This document shows positions 50,133 to 58,542 of a stretch of DNA of 64,000 nt, one piece after another. The notes under the pieces were generated by a model, which was given only the letters and a program-made list of their open reading frames with translations, was not told the origin of the DNA and ran no database searches. This DNA comes from Verrucomicrobiota bacterium (GTDB taxonomy: Bacteria; Verrucomicrobiota; Verrucomicrobiia; Limisphaerales; J093), in NCBI GenBank assembly GCA_016716505.1, contig JADJWF010000002.1, positions 62,001 to 126,000 on the forward strand. Direction: 5' to 3'. Each line of letters starts with the position of its first letter. Within the stretch, counting starts at the first letter, position 1. A program made the translations under genes and the position numbers.

Positions 50133-50858
50133 CTATTTCCGGCGCGCATACCCAAACAGAGCCGCCACACCCAGAACCCAAAGGACCCAAGTACCCGGCT
50201 CCGGCACCACGGTGAAAGCGAAAGTGGCCGGGTCGCTGGCGATGGCCCCGCCGCCAACCAGTGTCCCGGAAGCGACGAAAGTCAGGAAATAGTCACCCGG
50301 CGCGGAAAAGGCCCAATTCGCGTGGCCGTGACTGCCGGCCCGCAGGTTCACGTGGTCGGCCTCGGAGAGCCCGTCGCGGGTATTCACGTGTAAGGTCGGA
50401 TTGCCGAAAGCATCGCTGGTGTACAGCGCGAACTCCCCCGGCCCACTGAAACCCGTCAGCGCCAGGCGCAGGTTGTCGCCCACAAAAACACCGCCCTCGA
50501 TCTCCTCCGCTCCCAGTCCGAGAAAGGGCAGTTCCGGATGGAACGTGGCCGGAAGCAGATACGTCGTGGCGCCGGGCACACCCAAGAACGAGAAGGCCGG
50601 GTTGGCCGGTACCGTGGTGCGGGCAGCGGTTCCGATCCAAATGACCGCCTCGCCGGGGGCATATTCCGTCCCGTCGGGTTCGGGCTCGTGGGCGTGGATG
50701 TGGAGTTCAAGCGCTCCCGCTTCGTAAGCGACCCCCAGGTCCATGTGGCCATGGGAGAGGATGGTCTGCGCGGTGAGCGTGACTGGCACCACCAAGGCAC
50801 CGGCGGCGAGCCAGGCGGCGCGCGATGTGACTTTCCGATTTGATGGTCTGGTTCGCAT
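50133..50858 (-). CDS. Choice-of-anchor M domain protein with PEP-CTERM anchor
   Basis: 241 residues from the ATG at 50856-50858 (MRTRPSNRKVTSR). Signal peptide to about 30 (VPVTLTAQ). Motifs: LSHGHMDLGVAYEAG, LHIHAHEPEPDG, FLGVPGATTYLLPATFHP, FLGLGAEEI, NTRDGLSEADHV and GSHGHANWAFSAPGDYFLTF. The C-terminal PEP-CTERM signal reads VVPEPGTWVLWVLGVAALFGY followed by ARRK. Closest in layout to the N-terminal domain of the AztD fusion. Start chosen by signal peptide; the frame is open about 30 codons further upstream. Confidence 0.87.
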   Translation of the reverse strand: MRTRPSNRKVTSRAAWLAAGALVVPVTLTAQTILSHGHMDLGVAYEAGALELHIHAHEPEPDGTEYAPGEAVIWIGTAARTTVPANPAFSFLGVPGATTYLLPATFHPELPFLGLGAEEIEGGVFVGDNLRLALTGFSGPGEFALYTSDAFGNPTLHVNTRDGLSEADHVNLRAGSHGHANWAFSAPGDYFLTFVASGTLVGGGAIASDPATFAFTVVPEPGTWVLWVLGVAALFGYARRK

Positions 50859-50975
50859 ACTTTGGATTTTCTCACTTGGATTCGACTGACAACTAACAAC
50901 ACAAAGAGCAGTGACGAAACGCGGCCGGGACGCTTCGGCCACTGAAAGGGGCAAACGGTAAGAAACGAAGCAGCT

Positions 50976-51761
50976 TCATTCTGGCGGCTTGGCGATGTTT
51001 TCCCCGCGGTCGAAGCGAGCTTTGACCGCGGTGGCCTTCCACGCGGTCACGTGGCCGTCGGCGAACAGATAGTTCGCGGAGCCGTTCAGATGATTGGTGT
51101 CGGTGCCGCCGGTGCGGAAGCGGTTGGGCTCGATGTCGGCGATGACGGTGTGCCAGCCCTTGTGCCAGTTTCGCGAATGCGTGTGGTCCTGGTACACGCT
51201 GGGACTGAGCGACTCCGCCCCGATGAAGGTCGTGATCGTCTCGGTCGGCCGTGAGAGGTGGTTGAGATTGCGAAAGCTTTCGATCAAGCCGCCGAACGGG
51301 TCCAGCTTGTCCACCGAGGTGTACTCGTTGAGCACGTAGCTGCTAGCAAAGTTCTTGATTCGTTCTTTGGCCTTGGGGTCCGCTGGGCAGGTGCGGATGG
51401 CGTCCACGTTTCCCACGTAAGGTTTGAGCGTAAAGATCCACGAGCGATTCGTGGCGGCGGTGCCGTGGGAGGTTTCGGGCATCCAGCCCCCGTGATCGTC
51501 GGCGTACATGATCAGCGCCAGGCCGATCTGGTGGAGATTTGAAGCGCAACCTGTCTGGCGCGCCTTGAGCTTGGCGGAAGAGAGCGCCGGCAACAGCAGC
51601 GCGGCGAGGATGGCAATGATCGCAATCACGACCAGGAGCTCGATCAAGGTGAAACCCGGGGCCTGCGGCGATCGCCTGCCGGGGCGCGCATCCCCGCCGA
51701 GGGCCCGCTTGACGGAGTCCGGGCGAACGGGCCCACGCAATCTACCAAAAAGAAACTGCAT
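50976..51761 (-). CDS. Pseudopilin-like protein (prepilin-type N-terminal cleavage signal, DG motif)
   Basis: 261 residues from the ATG at 51759-51761 (MQFLFGRLRG). A long leader ends at PGFTLIELLVVIAIIAILAALLLPALSSAK, the type IV prepilin/type II pseudopilin cleavage and helix region. The rest has the verrucomicrobial/planctomycetal layout: ARQTGCASNLHQIGLALIMYADDHGG and near the end SANYLFADGHVTAWK (H-x9-DG-type motif). Such proteins are processed by prepilin peptidase and form or decorate surface filaments. It sits inside the zinc island on the same strand; a functional link is unproven. Confidence 0.88.
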   Translation of the reverse strand: MQFLFGRLRGPVRPDSVKRALGGDARPGRRSPQAPGFTLIELLVVIAIIAILAALLLPALSSAKLKARQTGCASNLHQIGLALIMYADDHGGWMPETSHGTAATNRSWIFTLKPYVGNVDAIRTCPADPKAKERIKNFASSYVLNEYTSVDKLDPFGGLIESFRNLNHLSRPTETITTFIGAESLSPSVYQDHTHSRNWHKGWHTVIADIEPNRFRTGGTDTNHLNGSANYLFADGHVTAWKATAVKARFDRGENIAKPPE

Positions 51762-51793
51762 CATTGAGTTGACGATCCTTGCCACTCGGGCGT

Positions 51794-51811
51794 GGCACCG
51801 CTACCGGTGCC
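51794..51811 (-). other. Perfect 7-bp stem-loop between small exported-protein gene and pseudopilin gene
   Basis: GGCACCG (51794-51800) pairs with CGGTGCC (51805-51811) around a 4-nt loop. It lies about 90 nt downstream of the stop at 51901 and 30 nt upstream of the pseudopilin start. No T-run follows on either strand, so an intrinsic terminator is not supported; a leader hairpin is possible. Confidence 0.35.
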
Positions 51812-51900
51812 ATCTGGGCAAATTAACGGAAGTTGAGAGAACCGACTCCCACCACGTCGCGAGGCTGATGCCCGTGGGACGAGGCGAGTGAAAGCGGGAA

Positions 51901-52251
51901 TCAGCCGTGCAACGGCGGAGCTCGGCCCGGAAGCAGCAAAAAGCGGCAGCCAACCACAGCCGGCTGATCCGGCCGGATTGGATCACCGGTAGCAGCATCC
52001 CCAGGTCGCGGGACCTTGACGGTGGTCACCGGCGTTTCCTGTCCGTGGGACAGGGTTGTGACTTGGCAGTGGTGGTCCGGGGCATTGGTATCGTCGTGAA
52101 GCCAGTGGTGCAGCAAGCTGGACGCCGCCACCGATTGCGCGAGCAAGAAAGCGAACGCCAGAAGCCCTGCCAGCGCACCGCGGCGTGGCAGCGACTGGGC
52201 GGACTGACTGTCGCTTCTTAATTGCAAAGCATTTGCAGTTAAGCGCACCAT
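51901..52251 (-). CDS. Small exported protein with His/Cys cluster, first gene of the zinc island
   Basis: Up to 116 residues from the ATG at 52249-52251. A hydrophobic helix (GALAGLLAFAFLLAQSVAA) acts as signal or anchor, followed by SSLLHHWLHDDTNAPDHHCQ, a His/Cys cluster, and VVGCRFLLLPGRAPPLHG at the end. It resembles small DUF2946-type metal-associated proteins but I cannot name it with certainty. The palindrome at 52217-52243 lies within the first codons if this ATG is used, so the true start may be a TTG just inside the palindrome (LQLRSDS) and the palindrome its operator. Confidence 0.55.
   Translation of the reverse strand: MVRLTANALQLRSDSQSAQSLPRRGALAGLLAFAFLLAQSVAASSLLHHWLHDDTNAPDHHCQVTTLSHGQETPVTTVKVPRPGDAATGDPIRPDQPAVVGCRFLLLPGRAPPLHG
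52217..52243. promoter_or_regulatory. Palindromic operator candidate (core TGCAAAGCATTTGCA), copy 2
   Basis: Core at 52223-52237 with outer arms CTTAA (52217-52221) and TTAAG (52239-52243), giving a 27-nt near-perfect palindrome. The core is identical to that at 48345-48359. It is placed at the head of the minus-strand zinc island and about 260 nt upstream of the divergent oxidoreductase start at 52504, so it could control either. AT-rich compared with surroundings. Confidence 0.6.
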
Positions 52252-52503
52252 GGTGCCCTTGGCAAGCGGAATTTCATCGTGCGCTCCGAGCGGCCGGTCG
52301 CCACTGGCGGCTCGGGCAAAAGCCTCCGCCTCGGCCCCGCTCACCGCGATTCGCGAAGGCATCGGCGACCTCGAGGACCACGAAACGGTGACCCGCTGGA
52401 CTGAGCCCGTTGCGCTGCGGCGGCGTGACGAGTTATCGGCTTGCGCTTGGGACCAAGCAGTTTTGAATACGCCCGCCGGTTGAATCCTCAAATTCACTAC
52501 TTT

Positions 52504-53847
52504 ATGAGCAATGCGTCTCTGACCTCAAAACGGACGACGGACCTTTCGCGTCGTAATTTCCTCAAGACCTCCACCCTCGCCGCGGCAGGCGTCGCCACCC
52601 TCGGCGCGCCCTCCATTCTGGCGCAGGCCAAGATCCCGATTCGCGCCGTGGTAATCGGTGCCGGCGGACGCGGCACGGGGGCCGGGCAGAATTTCCTGGA
52701 GGCGGCCAAAATCACGGGAGTGGACGCGAAGATCGTGGGCGTTGCGGACGCCTTTCAGAGCCGCATTGACGGTTGCCTGAACGAGTGGAAAAAGGCCGGG
52801 GTTGAGATCCCGGCCGCGAACGCGATCGCCGGACTCGACAGCTACGTCAAGGTACTTCAGATCCCCGGGGTGAACTACGCGATCCTCGCCGGTCCGCCGG
52901 GATTCCGCGCACCGCACTTCAAGGCGTGTGTTGAAGCGGGCGTGCATGTGTTCACGGAGAAGCCGGTGGCGGTGGATGGCCCGACCTGCCGGATGATGTA
53001 CGCGGCGGCGGAGTTGTCCGAGAAGAAGAACCTCAAGGTCGCCGCCGGAACCCAGCGGCGGCACGAGAGCAACTACATTGAGACGATCAAACGGCTGCAC
53101 GACGGCATGATCGGCGACATCGTCAGTTTGCGCGTGTACTGGGTGAACGGCGGTCCGATTTGGCATCGCGGCCTCAGCGGCGAGACCGACCTCCACAAGC
53201 AGGTGAACAACTGGTACCACTACATCTGGCTCTCGGGCGACCACATCTGCGAGCAGCACGTCCACAACCTCGATGTGGCCAACTGGGTCATGAAGGACCA
53301 CCCCGTCCGCTGCTGGGGCATGGGCGCCCGCCAGCAGCTTGGTGACAAGCCGGGCGAAATCTGGGACAACTTCGCGGTCGAGTACGAGTATCCCAACGGC
53401 GTCCGCATGTTCAGTTACTGCGGCCAGATCACCCGCAAGTGGTCGTCAGTCAGCGAAGCCGTCCACGGCTCGAAGGGCTGGTCCAATCCGGGCGGCTCGA
53501 TCAGCGTAAAGGGGGGCGAAGGCTACCGCTACCGCGGACAACACCGCAGCGGCTATGTGCAGGAGCACGTCAACCTCATCAACGCCATCCAAACCGATAC
53601 CAAGCTGAACGAGGCCAGGCAGGTTACTGACTCCACCCTCACGGCGATCATGGGCCGCGAGGCCGCGTACAGCGGCGGCGACAACGTGGAATGGGAGGCG
53701 GTTCTGAACTCGAAGTTCCAGTATGGCCCGGAAGCCCTGTACACGGACGCCAGCAAGATGACTTGGGGCAGCTTCCGGACGCTTCGTCCGCCGATGCCCA
53801 GCCGACATGACATTCTCCGGGATCCCCCGGTCGTGGCTGTGGCCTGA
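52504..53847 (+). CDS. Tat-exported Gfo/Idh/MocA family oxidoreductase
   Basis: 447 residues from the ATG at 52504 (MSNASLTSKRTTD). Twin-arginine signal DLSRRNFLKTSTLAAAGVATLG. Rossmann motif VVIGAGGRGTGAGQ, then GVHVFTEKPVAVDGP with the family's EKP motif intact, KVAAGTQRRHESNY, and the catalytic-region helix HICEQHVHNLDVANWV. The C-terminal substrate domain is complete. NAD(P)-dependent oxidation/reduction of an unknown carbohydrate derivative, probably in the periplasm with bound cofactor. Followed by a strong intrinsic terminator; divergent from the zinc island. Confidence 0.93.
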   Translation: MSNASLTSKRTTDLSRRNFLKTSTLAAAGVATLGAPSILAQAKIPIRAVVIGAGGRGTGAGQNFLEAAKITGVDAKIVGVADAFQSRIDGCLNEWKKAGVEIPAANAIAGLDSYVKVLQIPGVNYAILAGPPGFRAPHFKACVEAGVHVFTEKPVAVDGPTCRMMYAAAELSEKKNLKVAAGTQRRHESNYIETIKRLHDGMIGDIVSLRVYWVNGGPIWHRGLSGETDLHKQVNNWYHYIWLSGDHICEQHVHNLDVANWVMKDHPVRCWGMGARQQLGDKPGEIWDNFAVEYEYPNGVRMFSYCGQITRKWSSVSEAVHGSKGWSNPGGSISVKGGEGYRYRGQHRSGYVQEHVNLINAIQTDTKLNEARQVTDSTLTAIMGREAAYSGGDNVEWEAVLNSKFQYGPEALYTDASKMTWGSFRTLRPPMPSRHDILRDPPVVAVA

Positions 53848-53868
53848 ACCAGATCCCTCAACTTCACC

Positions 53869-53906
53869 AACCGCCAAGGGCCATGCCTTTGGCGGTTCGC
53901 TTTTTT
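53869..53906 (+). terminator. Intrinsic terminator of the oxidoreductase gene
   Basis: Stem AACCGCCAA (53869-53877) / TTGGCGGTT (53889-53897), extended inward by GGC/GCC around a CAT loop, giving about 13 pairs; then CGC and six T (53901-53906). Starts 22 nt after the stop codon at 53847. Confidence 0.9.
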
Positions 53907-54257
53907 AGCGGTTTCCCCGCTCCCCAGAGAGCGCCACGGTCGGCCGCTGTTTCGGAAACCGACGGGCGACACCCGGTGAGACACCCGCGAGCCTTAATCT
54001 GCCGAAGGGCCCGGGTCGCGCCGGGACGAGCCGAATGGACGAAAGGTGGGCAGGCTGCGGCGCGAGCCGGGCCTGGCCGAGCGAAGCTTCGGGAAACACT
54101 TGGCCGCCGATGTGGCGCCGAATCCCACCTTGACACCCGCAAGCACCGAACACCAAAGTTCGCGCCTCTTTTGCGAAACCAAATCGTGGTGCGCCGGGGT
54201 TTCCGCGTCGTCCGGGAGTTTCCCGACACGGCCAGACCGCCGCGCGTTTGAATCTGA
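53907..54257 (+). other. Leader/promoter region of atpD
   Basis: About 350 nt between the terminator and atpD. It must hold the atpDC promoter. A TTGACA hexamer is at 54130-54135, but no good -10 follows at normal spacing. A short imperfect hairpin lies around the AAGCTT near 54084. No open frame with coding character and no known riboswitch recognised. Confidence 0.4.
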
Positions 54258-55712
54258 ATGAACAAAGGCAAGATCGTTCAAGTCATTGGGCCGGTGGTGG
54301 ACGTGGAATTCCCCGACAAGGTTCCGGCTCTCTACAACGCGCTGACGGTGGATTACGAGCTACCCGGCTTCGGCCCGACCAAGCTCACCCTTGAGGTTCA
54401 GCAACATCTGGGTGACCAATGGGTCCGGGCTGTCGCGATGTCCACCACCGAAGGATTGAAGCGCGGCTTCGAAGTCGTGGACACGGGCAAACCCATTTCC
54501 GTTCCCGTGGGCGAGGGAGTCATGGGGCGCGTCATTGATGTCACCGGCACGCCCGTGGACGACCGCGGTCCCGTCAAAGCCGACGGCTACAATCCCATCC
54601 ACCGTCCGCCGCCGTCGTTGGTGGACCAGAATCCGTCGCCCCAAGTCCTCACCACCGGCATCAAGGTGATTGATCTGATCTGCCCCTTTCTCAAGGGCGG
54701 CAAGGTCGGCGCGTTCGGCGGTGCGGGCGTGGGCAAGACCGTGGTGATCATGGAGTTGATCAACAACATCGCCAAACTGCACGGTGGCATCTCGATGTTT
54801 GCGGGCGTGGGCGAACGGACGCGCGAGGGCAACGATCTCTACAACGAGATGATCGAAGCCGGGGTCATCAAGGTGGAGAAGGACGAGAAAGGACATCCGA
54901 AGCGGGACAAGGACGGTCGGTACATCTTCCTCGAAGGCTCCAAGATTGGTTTGGTGTACGGCCAGATGAACGAGCCACCCGGTGCCCGTCTGCGCGTGGC
55001 GTTGTCTGCCTTGGCCGTCACGGAATACTTCCGCGACGAGAAGAATCAGGACGTGCTCCTGTTCATTGACAACATCTTCCGTTTCTCCCAGGCCGGTTCG
55101 GAGGTATCGGCGCTGCTGGGCCGCACGCCCAGCGCGGTCGGTTACCAGCCGACCTTGGCGGCGGAAATGGGCGACCTGCAGGAACGCATCACCTCGACGA
55201 AGAAGGGCTCCATCACCAGCTTCCAGGCGGTGTACGTGCCCGCCGACGACCTGACCGACCCCGCGCCGGCGACGACCTTCGCCCACCTCGACGCGACGAT
55301 TGTGCTGGAGCGCTCCATTGCCGAGCTGGGGATCTATCCGGCGGTGGACCCGCTGGCTTCGACCTCCCGAGCGCTGACTCCGGACATCGTCGGCAAGGAG
55401 CACTACGAAGTGGCCCGCGGCGTACAGAAGGTGTTGCAACGGTACAAGGACCTGCAGGACATCATCGCCATCCTCGGCATGGACGAGCTCTCGCCCGAGG
55501 ACAAGCTCACCGTTTTCCGGGCCCGGAAGATCCAGCGTTTCCTGAGTCAACCGTTCTCGGTGGCCGAGGTGTTCACGGGCCGGCCCGGCAAGCAGGTGCC
55601 CGTACAGGACACGGTTCGTGGCTTCAAGGAAATCCTTGAGGGCAAGCACGACGAGGTCAACGAGATCAACTTTTACATGAAGGGCGGCATCGAGGAGATC
55701 AAGGAGGGCTGA
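54258..55712 (+). CDS. atpD: F0F1 ATP synthase subunit beta
   Basis: 484 residues. Catalytic subunit of the F1 head. N-terminal beta barrel (MNKGKIVQVIGPVVDVEFPD), Walker A GGAGVGKTVV, catalytic Glu in GVGERTREGNDLY, Walker B DVLLFIDNIFRFSQAGSEVSALLGR, SITSFQAVYVPADDLTDPAPATTF, and the DELSEED-equivalent MDELSPEDK. A charged insertion (KVEKDEKGHPKRDKDGRY) follows NEMIEAGVI and makes it slightly longer than E. coli beta. Followed after 76 nt by atpC; the genes for alpha, gamma, delta and Fo subunits are not adjacent, so the operon is split. Confidence 0.98.
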   Translation: MNKGKIVQVIGPVVDVEFPDKVPALYNALTVDYELPGFGPTKLTLEVQQHLGDQWVRAVAMSTTEGLKRGFEVVDTGKPISVPVGEGVMGRVIDVTGTPVDDRGPVKADGYNPIHRPPPSLVDQNPSPQVLTTGIKVIDLICPFLKGGKVGAFGGAGVGKTVVIMELINNIAKLHGGISMFAGVGERTREGNDLYNEMIEAGVIKVEKDEKGHPKRDKDGRYIFLEGSKIGLVYGQMNEPPGARLRVALSALAVTEYFRDEKNQDVLLFIDNIFRFSQAGSEVSALLGRTPSAVGYQPTLAAEMGDLQERITSTKKGSITSFQAVYVPADDLTDPAPATTFAHLDATIVLERSIAELGIYPAVDPLASTSRALTPDIVGKEHYEVARGVQKVLQRYKDLQDIIAILGMDELSPEDKLTVFRARKIQRFLSQPFSVAEVFTGRPGKQVPVQDTVRGFKEILEGKHDEVNEINFYMKGGIEEIKEG

Positions 55713-55788
55713 GCCAAAGCCGGCCTCCCGGCAGGCCGGGCGCCCCGACTCCGCTTCAGACCGACCGGCCGAAACCCGATAAGTCCGC

Positions 55789-56196
55789 ATGGCGACACTG
55801 AAACTCGAAATCGTCACGCCGGAGGGCAAGACCTGCTCCGAGGACGTGGACATGGTCACCCTGCCGGGCGTGGAAGGTGAAATGGGCATCTATCCCCAGC
55901 ACGTGCCGTTGCTGACCCAGATCGCCCCGGGCGAAATCACCGTCCGACGCGGCGGCCAGGAGTATTTTCTCGCGGTCGGTCCCGGGTTCGTCGAGATCAC
56001 CGGCGAACGGGTCTCGGTCCTCACGGACATGGCGATCCGGGCAGACGACCTTGACGACGCGAAAGCAGAAGCCGCGCGCGCGGCCGCCGAGAAACGGCTC
56101 AAGGAGCGTCTTGGCGAGGGCGACGCGGCCGCCGTGAATGCGGCGATTCTGCGGTCGGTCGAGGCGCTCAAGGGCCGGCGACGGCGCGGCAAGTAG
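55789..56196 (+). CDS. atpC: F0F1 ATP synthase subunit epsilon
   Basis: 135 residues. N-terminal beta-sandwich: LKLEIVTPEGKTCSEDVDMVTLPGVEGEMGIYPQHVPLL, typical of epsilon, then GEITVRRGGQEYFLAVGPGFVEI and a C-terminal helical hairpin (DLDDAKAEAARAAAEKRLKERL). Central-stalk subunit that couples rotation and can inhibit hydrolysis. Ends in a basic GRRRRGK tail. Follows atpD and is followed by a terminator hairpin at 56223. Confidence 0.97.
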   Translation: MATLKLEIVTPEGKTCSEDVDMVTLPGVEGEMGIYPQHVPLLTQIAPGEITVRRGGQEYFLAVGPGFVEITGERVSVLTDMAIRADDLDDAKAEAARAAAEKRLKERLGEGDAAAVNAAILRSVEALKGRRRRGK

Positions 56197-56222
56197 CCGT
56201 TTCAAGCACCACCGTTTCGCCC

Positions 56223-56257
56223 GCGGCAGGCACTGTGGCTTGCCGCGTTTTGTTTTG
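56223..56257 (+). terminator. Intrinsic terminator of atpDC
   Basis: Stem GCGGCAGGC (56223-56231) / GCTTGCCGC (56238-56246) with one G-T pair and a 6-nt loop, followed by the T-rich tail GTTTTGTTTTG (56247-56257). 27 nt after the atpC stop. Confidence 0.85.
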
Positions 56258-56290
56258 TCACCCGGCCGGCGGTGCCTAGATTTCCGGCCC

Positions 56291-58483
56291 ATGCGAACTT
56301 CACGGATTTCCCGTCGCCGCTCCATTGACCACGTCCTTGCCCTGCTCACGGGCGCCGCGGTGGCGGGGCTCATTGCCGGTTGCATGACCTCCCCCAAAAC
56401 CGCCCGCCCGCCCGTTTCGCTTCCAAAGTCGGCTTACCCGGTCACCGCCAGGACGAACCAGGAGGACCTCTATCACGGCGTTCGTGTCGCGGACCCATAC
56501 CGCTGGCTGGAGGATGACAACGCGGCGGACACCAAGGCGTGGGTCGAGGCGCAGAACAGGGTCACCTTCGGTTACCTGGGGCGGATTCCCGAGCGGCAGG
56601 CGTTACGGGATCGGCTGACCAAGCTCTGGAACTTCGAGCGCTACGGCCTGCCGTTCAAGGAGGGTGGACGCTACTTCTACTTCAAGAACGACGGGCTGCA
56701 GAACCAAAGCGTCCTGTACACGCTGACTTCGCTGGAAGCGGAACCGCGCGTGTTGCTTGACCCGAACAAACTCTCCGCCGACGGCACCGTGGCGCTCAGC
56801 GGCCTCGCGTTGAGCGAAGATGGCCAGCACCTCGCCTACGGGATTTCGCGGTCGGGCTCGGACTGGCAGGAATGGCATGTGCGGCGCGTGGACACCGGCG
56901 AGGATCTGGCTGACCACGTCCGCTGGGTGAAATTCTCCGGAGCTTCGTGGACGAAGGATGGTCGGGGGTTTTTCTACAGCCGCTACGATGAGCCAGCGGA
57001 GCAGGGCAAGCTCACCCAGGTCAACAAGTTCCAAAAACTCTACTACCATCGCCTCGGCACGCCGCAAAGCGAGGACCGGCTGGTCTATCATCGCCCCGAC
57101 CAGCCAGACTGGGGCTTTCAAGGCGGCGTTACCGACGACGGCCGCTACCTGATCATCACCGTCACGCAAGGTACGGACCCCAAAAACCGCGTGTTCTATC
57201 AGGACCTCGCCACGCCGGACGCTCCGGTCGTCGAACTGCTGAACGACTTCGACGCCTCGTACAACTTCGTGGACAACGATGGACCGGTCTTCTGGTTCGT
57301 CACGGACCTCGCGGCCCCGCGGAGCCGGCTGATCGCGATAGACACGCGCAATCCGGCCCGGGCCCAGTGGCGGGAAGTGATCCCCGAGGCAGCGGAGACA
57401 CTCACCAGCGCCAGCGTCGTGGGGGGCCGGTTGATCGCCAGCTATCTCAAGGACGCGCGCTCGCAGGTCAAGGTGTTCGGCCTTGACGGTCACTTTGTCC
57501 GCGAAGTGGATCTGCCCGGCATCGGGTCCGCTGGCGGCTTCGGCGGCAAACGTGAAGACCCCGAAACGTTCTACTCCTTTTCGAGCTTCAGCACCCCGGC
57601 CACGATCTACCGTTACGACGTGGCCACCGGTGCCAGCAGCGTCTTCCGAGCGCCCGAAGTGGCCTTCACCCCGGCGGACTACGAGACGCGGCAGGTGTTT
57701 TACCGGAGCAAGGACGCCACGCGGGTGCCGATGTTCATCACCCACAAGAAGGGCCTGAAGCTGGATGGTCGGAACCCCACCCTGCTCTACGGCTACGGAG
57801 GCTTTAACATCAGTCTCACGCCGAGCTTCTCGGTGGCGAACCTCGTCTGGATGGAGATGGGCGGGGTCTATGCCGTGCCCAACCTGCGCGGGGGCGGCGA
57901 ATACGGCGAGCCGTGGCATCAAGCCGGCACCAAGCTGCAGAAGCAAAACGTCTTCGACGACTTCATCGCGGCCGCCGAATGGTTGATCGCCAACCGGTAC
58001 ACGTCACCCCGGCGGCTGGCGATTGCCGGCGGCAGCAATGGGGGCCTGCTGGTCGGCGCCTGCATGACCCAGCGGCCCGAACTCTTCGGCGCGGCGCTTC
58101 CGGCAGTGGGGGTCCTGGACATGCTCCGCTTCCACAAGTTCACCATCGGTTGGGCGTGGACCAGCGACTATGGCAGCAGTGACGATCCGGAAGAGTTCAA
58201 GGCGCTCTATGCCTACTCGCCACTCCACAACCTCCGGCCGGGGGTTCGCTATCCCGCCACGCTCATCACCACGGCCGATCACGACGATCGCGTCGTGCCT
58301 GCCCATAGCTTCAAGTTTGCCGCCCGCTTGCAGGAGTGCCATCGCGGTGGACCGCCCGTGCTGATCCGCATCGAAACCAAGGCGGGCCACGGGGCGGGTA
58401 AACCCACGGCCAAGCTCATCGAGGAAGCCGCGGACCGCCTTGCGTTTCTCGTACATACGCTGCGCTTCCGGCCCGGCTGGTAA
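56291..58483 (+). CDS. Prolyl oligopeptidase (S9A) lipoprotein
   Basis: 730 residues from the ATG at 56291 (MRTSRISRRRS). Signal with lipobox LIAGC, so probably a lipoprotein in the periplasm or outer membrane. N-terminal propeller opens with DPYRWLEDDNAADTKAWVEAQN, the POP signature. Alpha/beta hydrolase domain: YGYGGFNIS, GGVYAVPNLRGGGEYGEPWH, nucleophile S582 in GGSNGGLL, Asp in ADHDDRVVPAHS (663-666 region) and His in KAGHGAGKPT. Cleaves after proline in short peptides. Start chosen from the signal peptide; the frame is open back into atpC. Confidence 0.95.
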   Translation: MRTSRISRRRSIDHVLALLTGAAVAGLIAGCMTSPKTARPPVSLPKSAYPVTARTNQEDLYHGVRVADPYRWLEDDNAADTKAWVEAQNRVTFGYLGRIPERQALRDRLTKLWNFERYGLPFKEGGRYFYFKNDGLQNQSVLYTLTSLEAEPRVLLDPNKLSADGTVALSGLALSEDGQHLAYGISRSGSDWQEWHVRRVDTGEDLADHVRWVKFSGASWTKDGRGFFYSRYDEPAEQGKLTQVNKFQKLYYHRLGTPQSEDRLVYHRPDQPDWGFQGGVTDDGRYLIITVTQGTDPKNRVFYQDLATPDAPVVELLNDFDASYNFVDNDGPVFWFVTDLAAPRSRLIAIDTRNPARAQWREVIPEAAETLTSASVVGGRLIASYLKDARSQVKVFGLDGHFVREVDLPGIGSAGGFGGKREDPETFYSFSSFSTPATIYRYDVATGASSVFRAPEVAFTPADYETRQVFYRSKDATRVPMFITHKKGLKLDGRNPTLLYGYGGFNISLTPSFSVANLVWMEMGGVYAVPNLRGGGEYGEPWHQAGTKLQKQNVFDDFIAAAEWLIANRYTSPRRLAIAGGSNGGLLVGACMTQRPELFGAALPAVGVLDMLRFHKFTIGWAWTSDYGSSDDPEEFKALYAYSPLHNLRPGVRYPATLITTADHDDRVVPAHSFKFAARLQECHRGGPPVLIRIETKAGHGAGKPTAKLIEEAADRLAFLVHTLRFRPGW

Positions 58484-58542
58484 ACCCAACAAAGACGGGT
58501 CCGGCCGGCGGATGCCAGGGCGTGCGTGAAGTGCGTCAGTCC

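Noticed and set aside
53907..54257. Possible structured RNA upstream of atpD
   Set aside because: Some short hairpins, but no match to a known riboswitch or ncRNA could be recognised by eye.
54360..55889. A 509-codon minus-strand frame opposite atpD
   Set aside because: Shadow of atpD.
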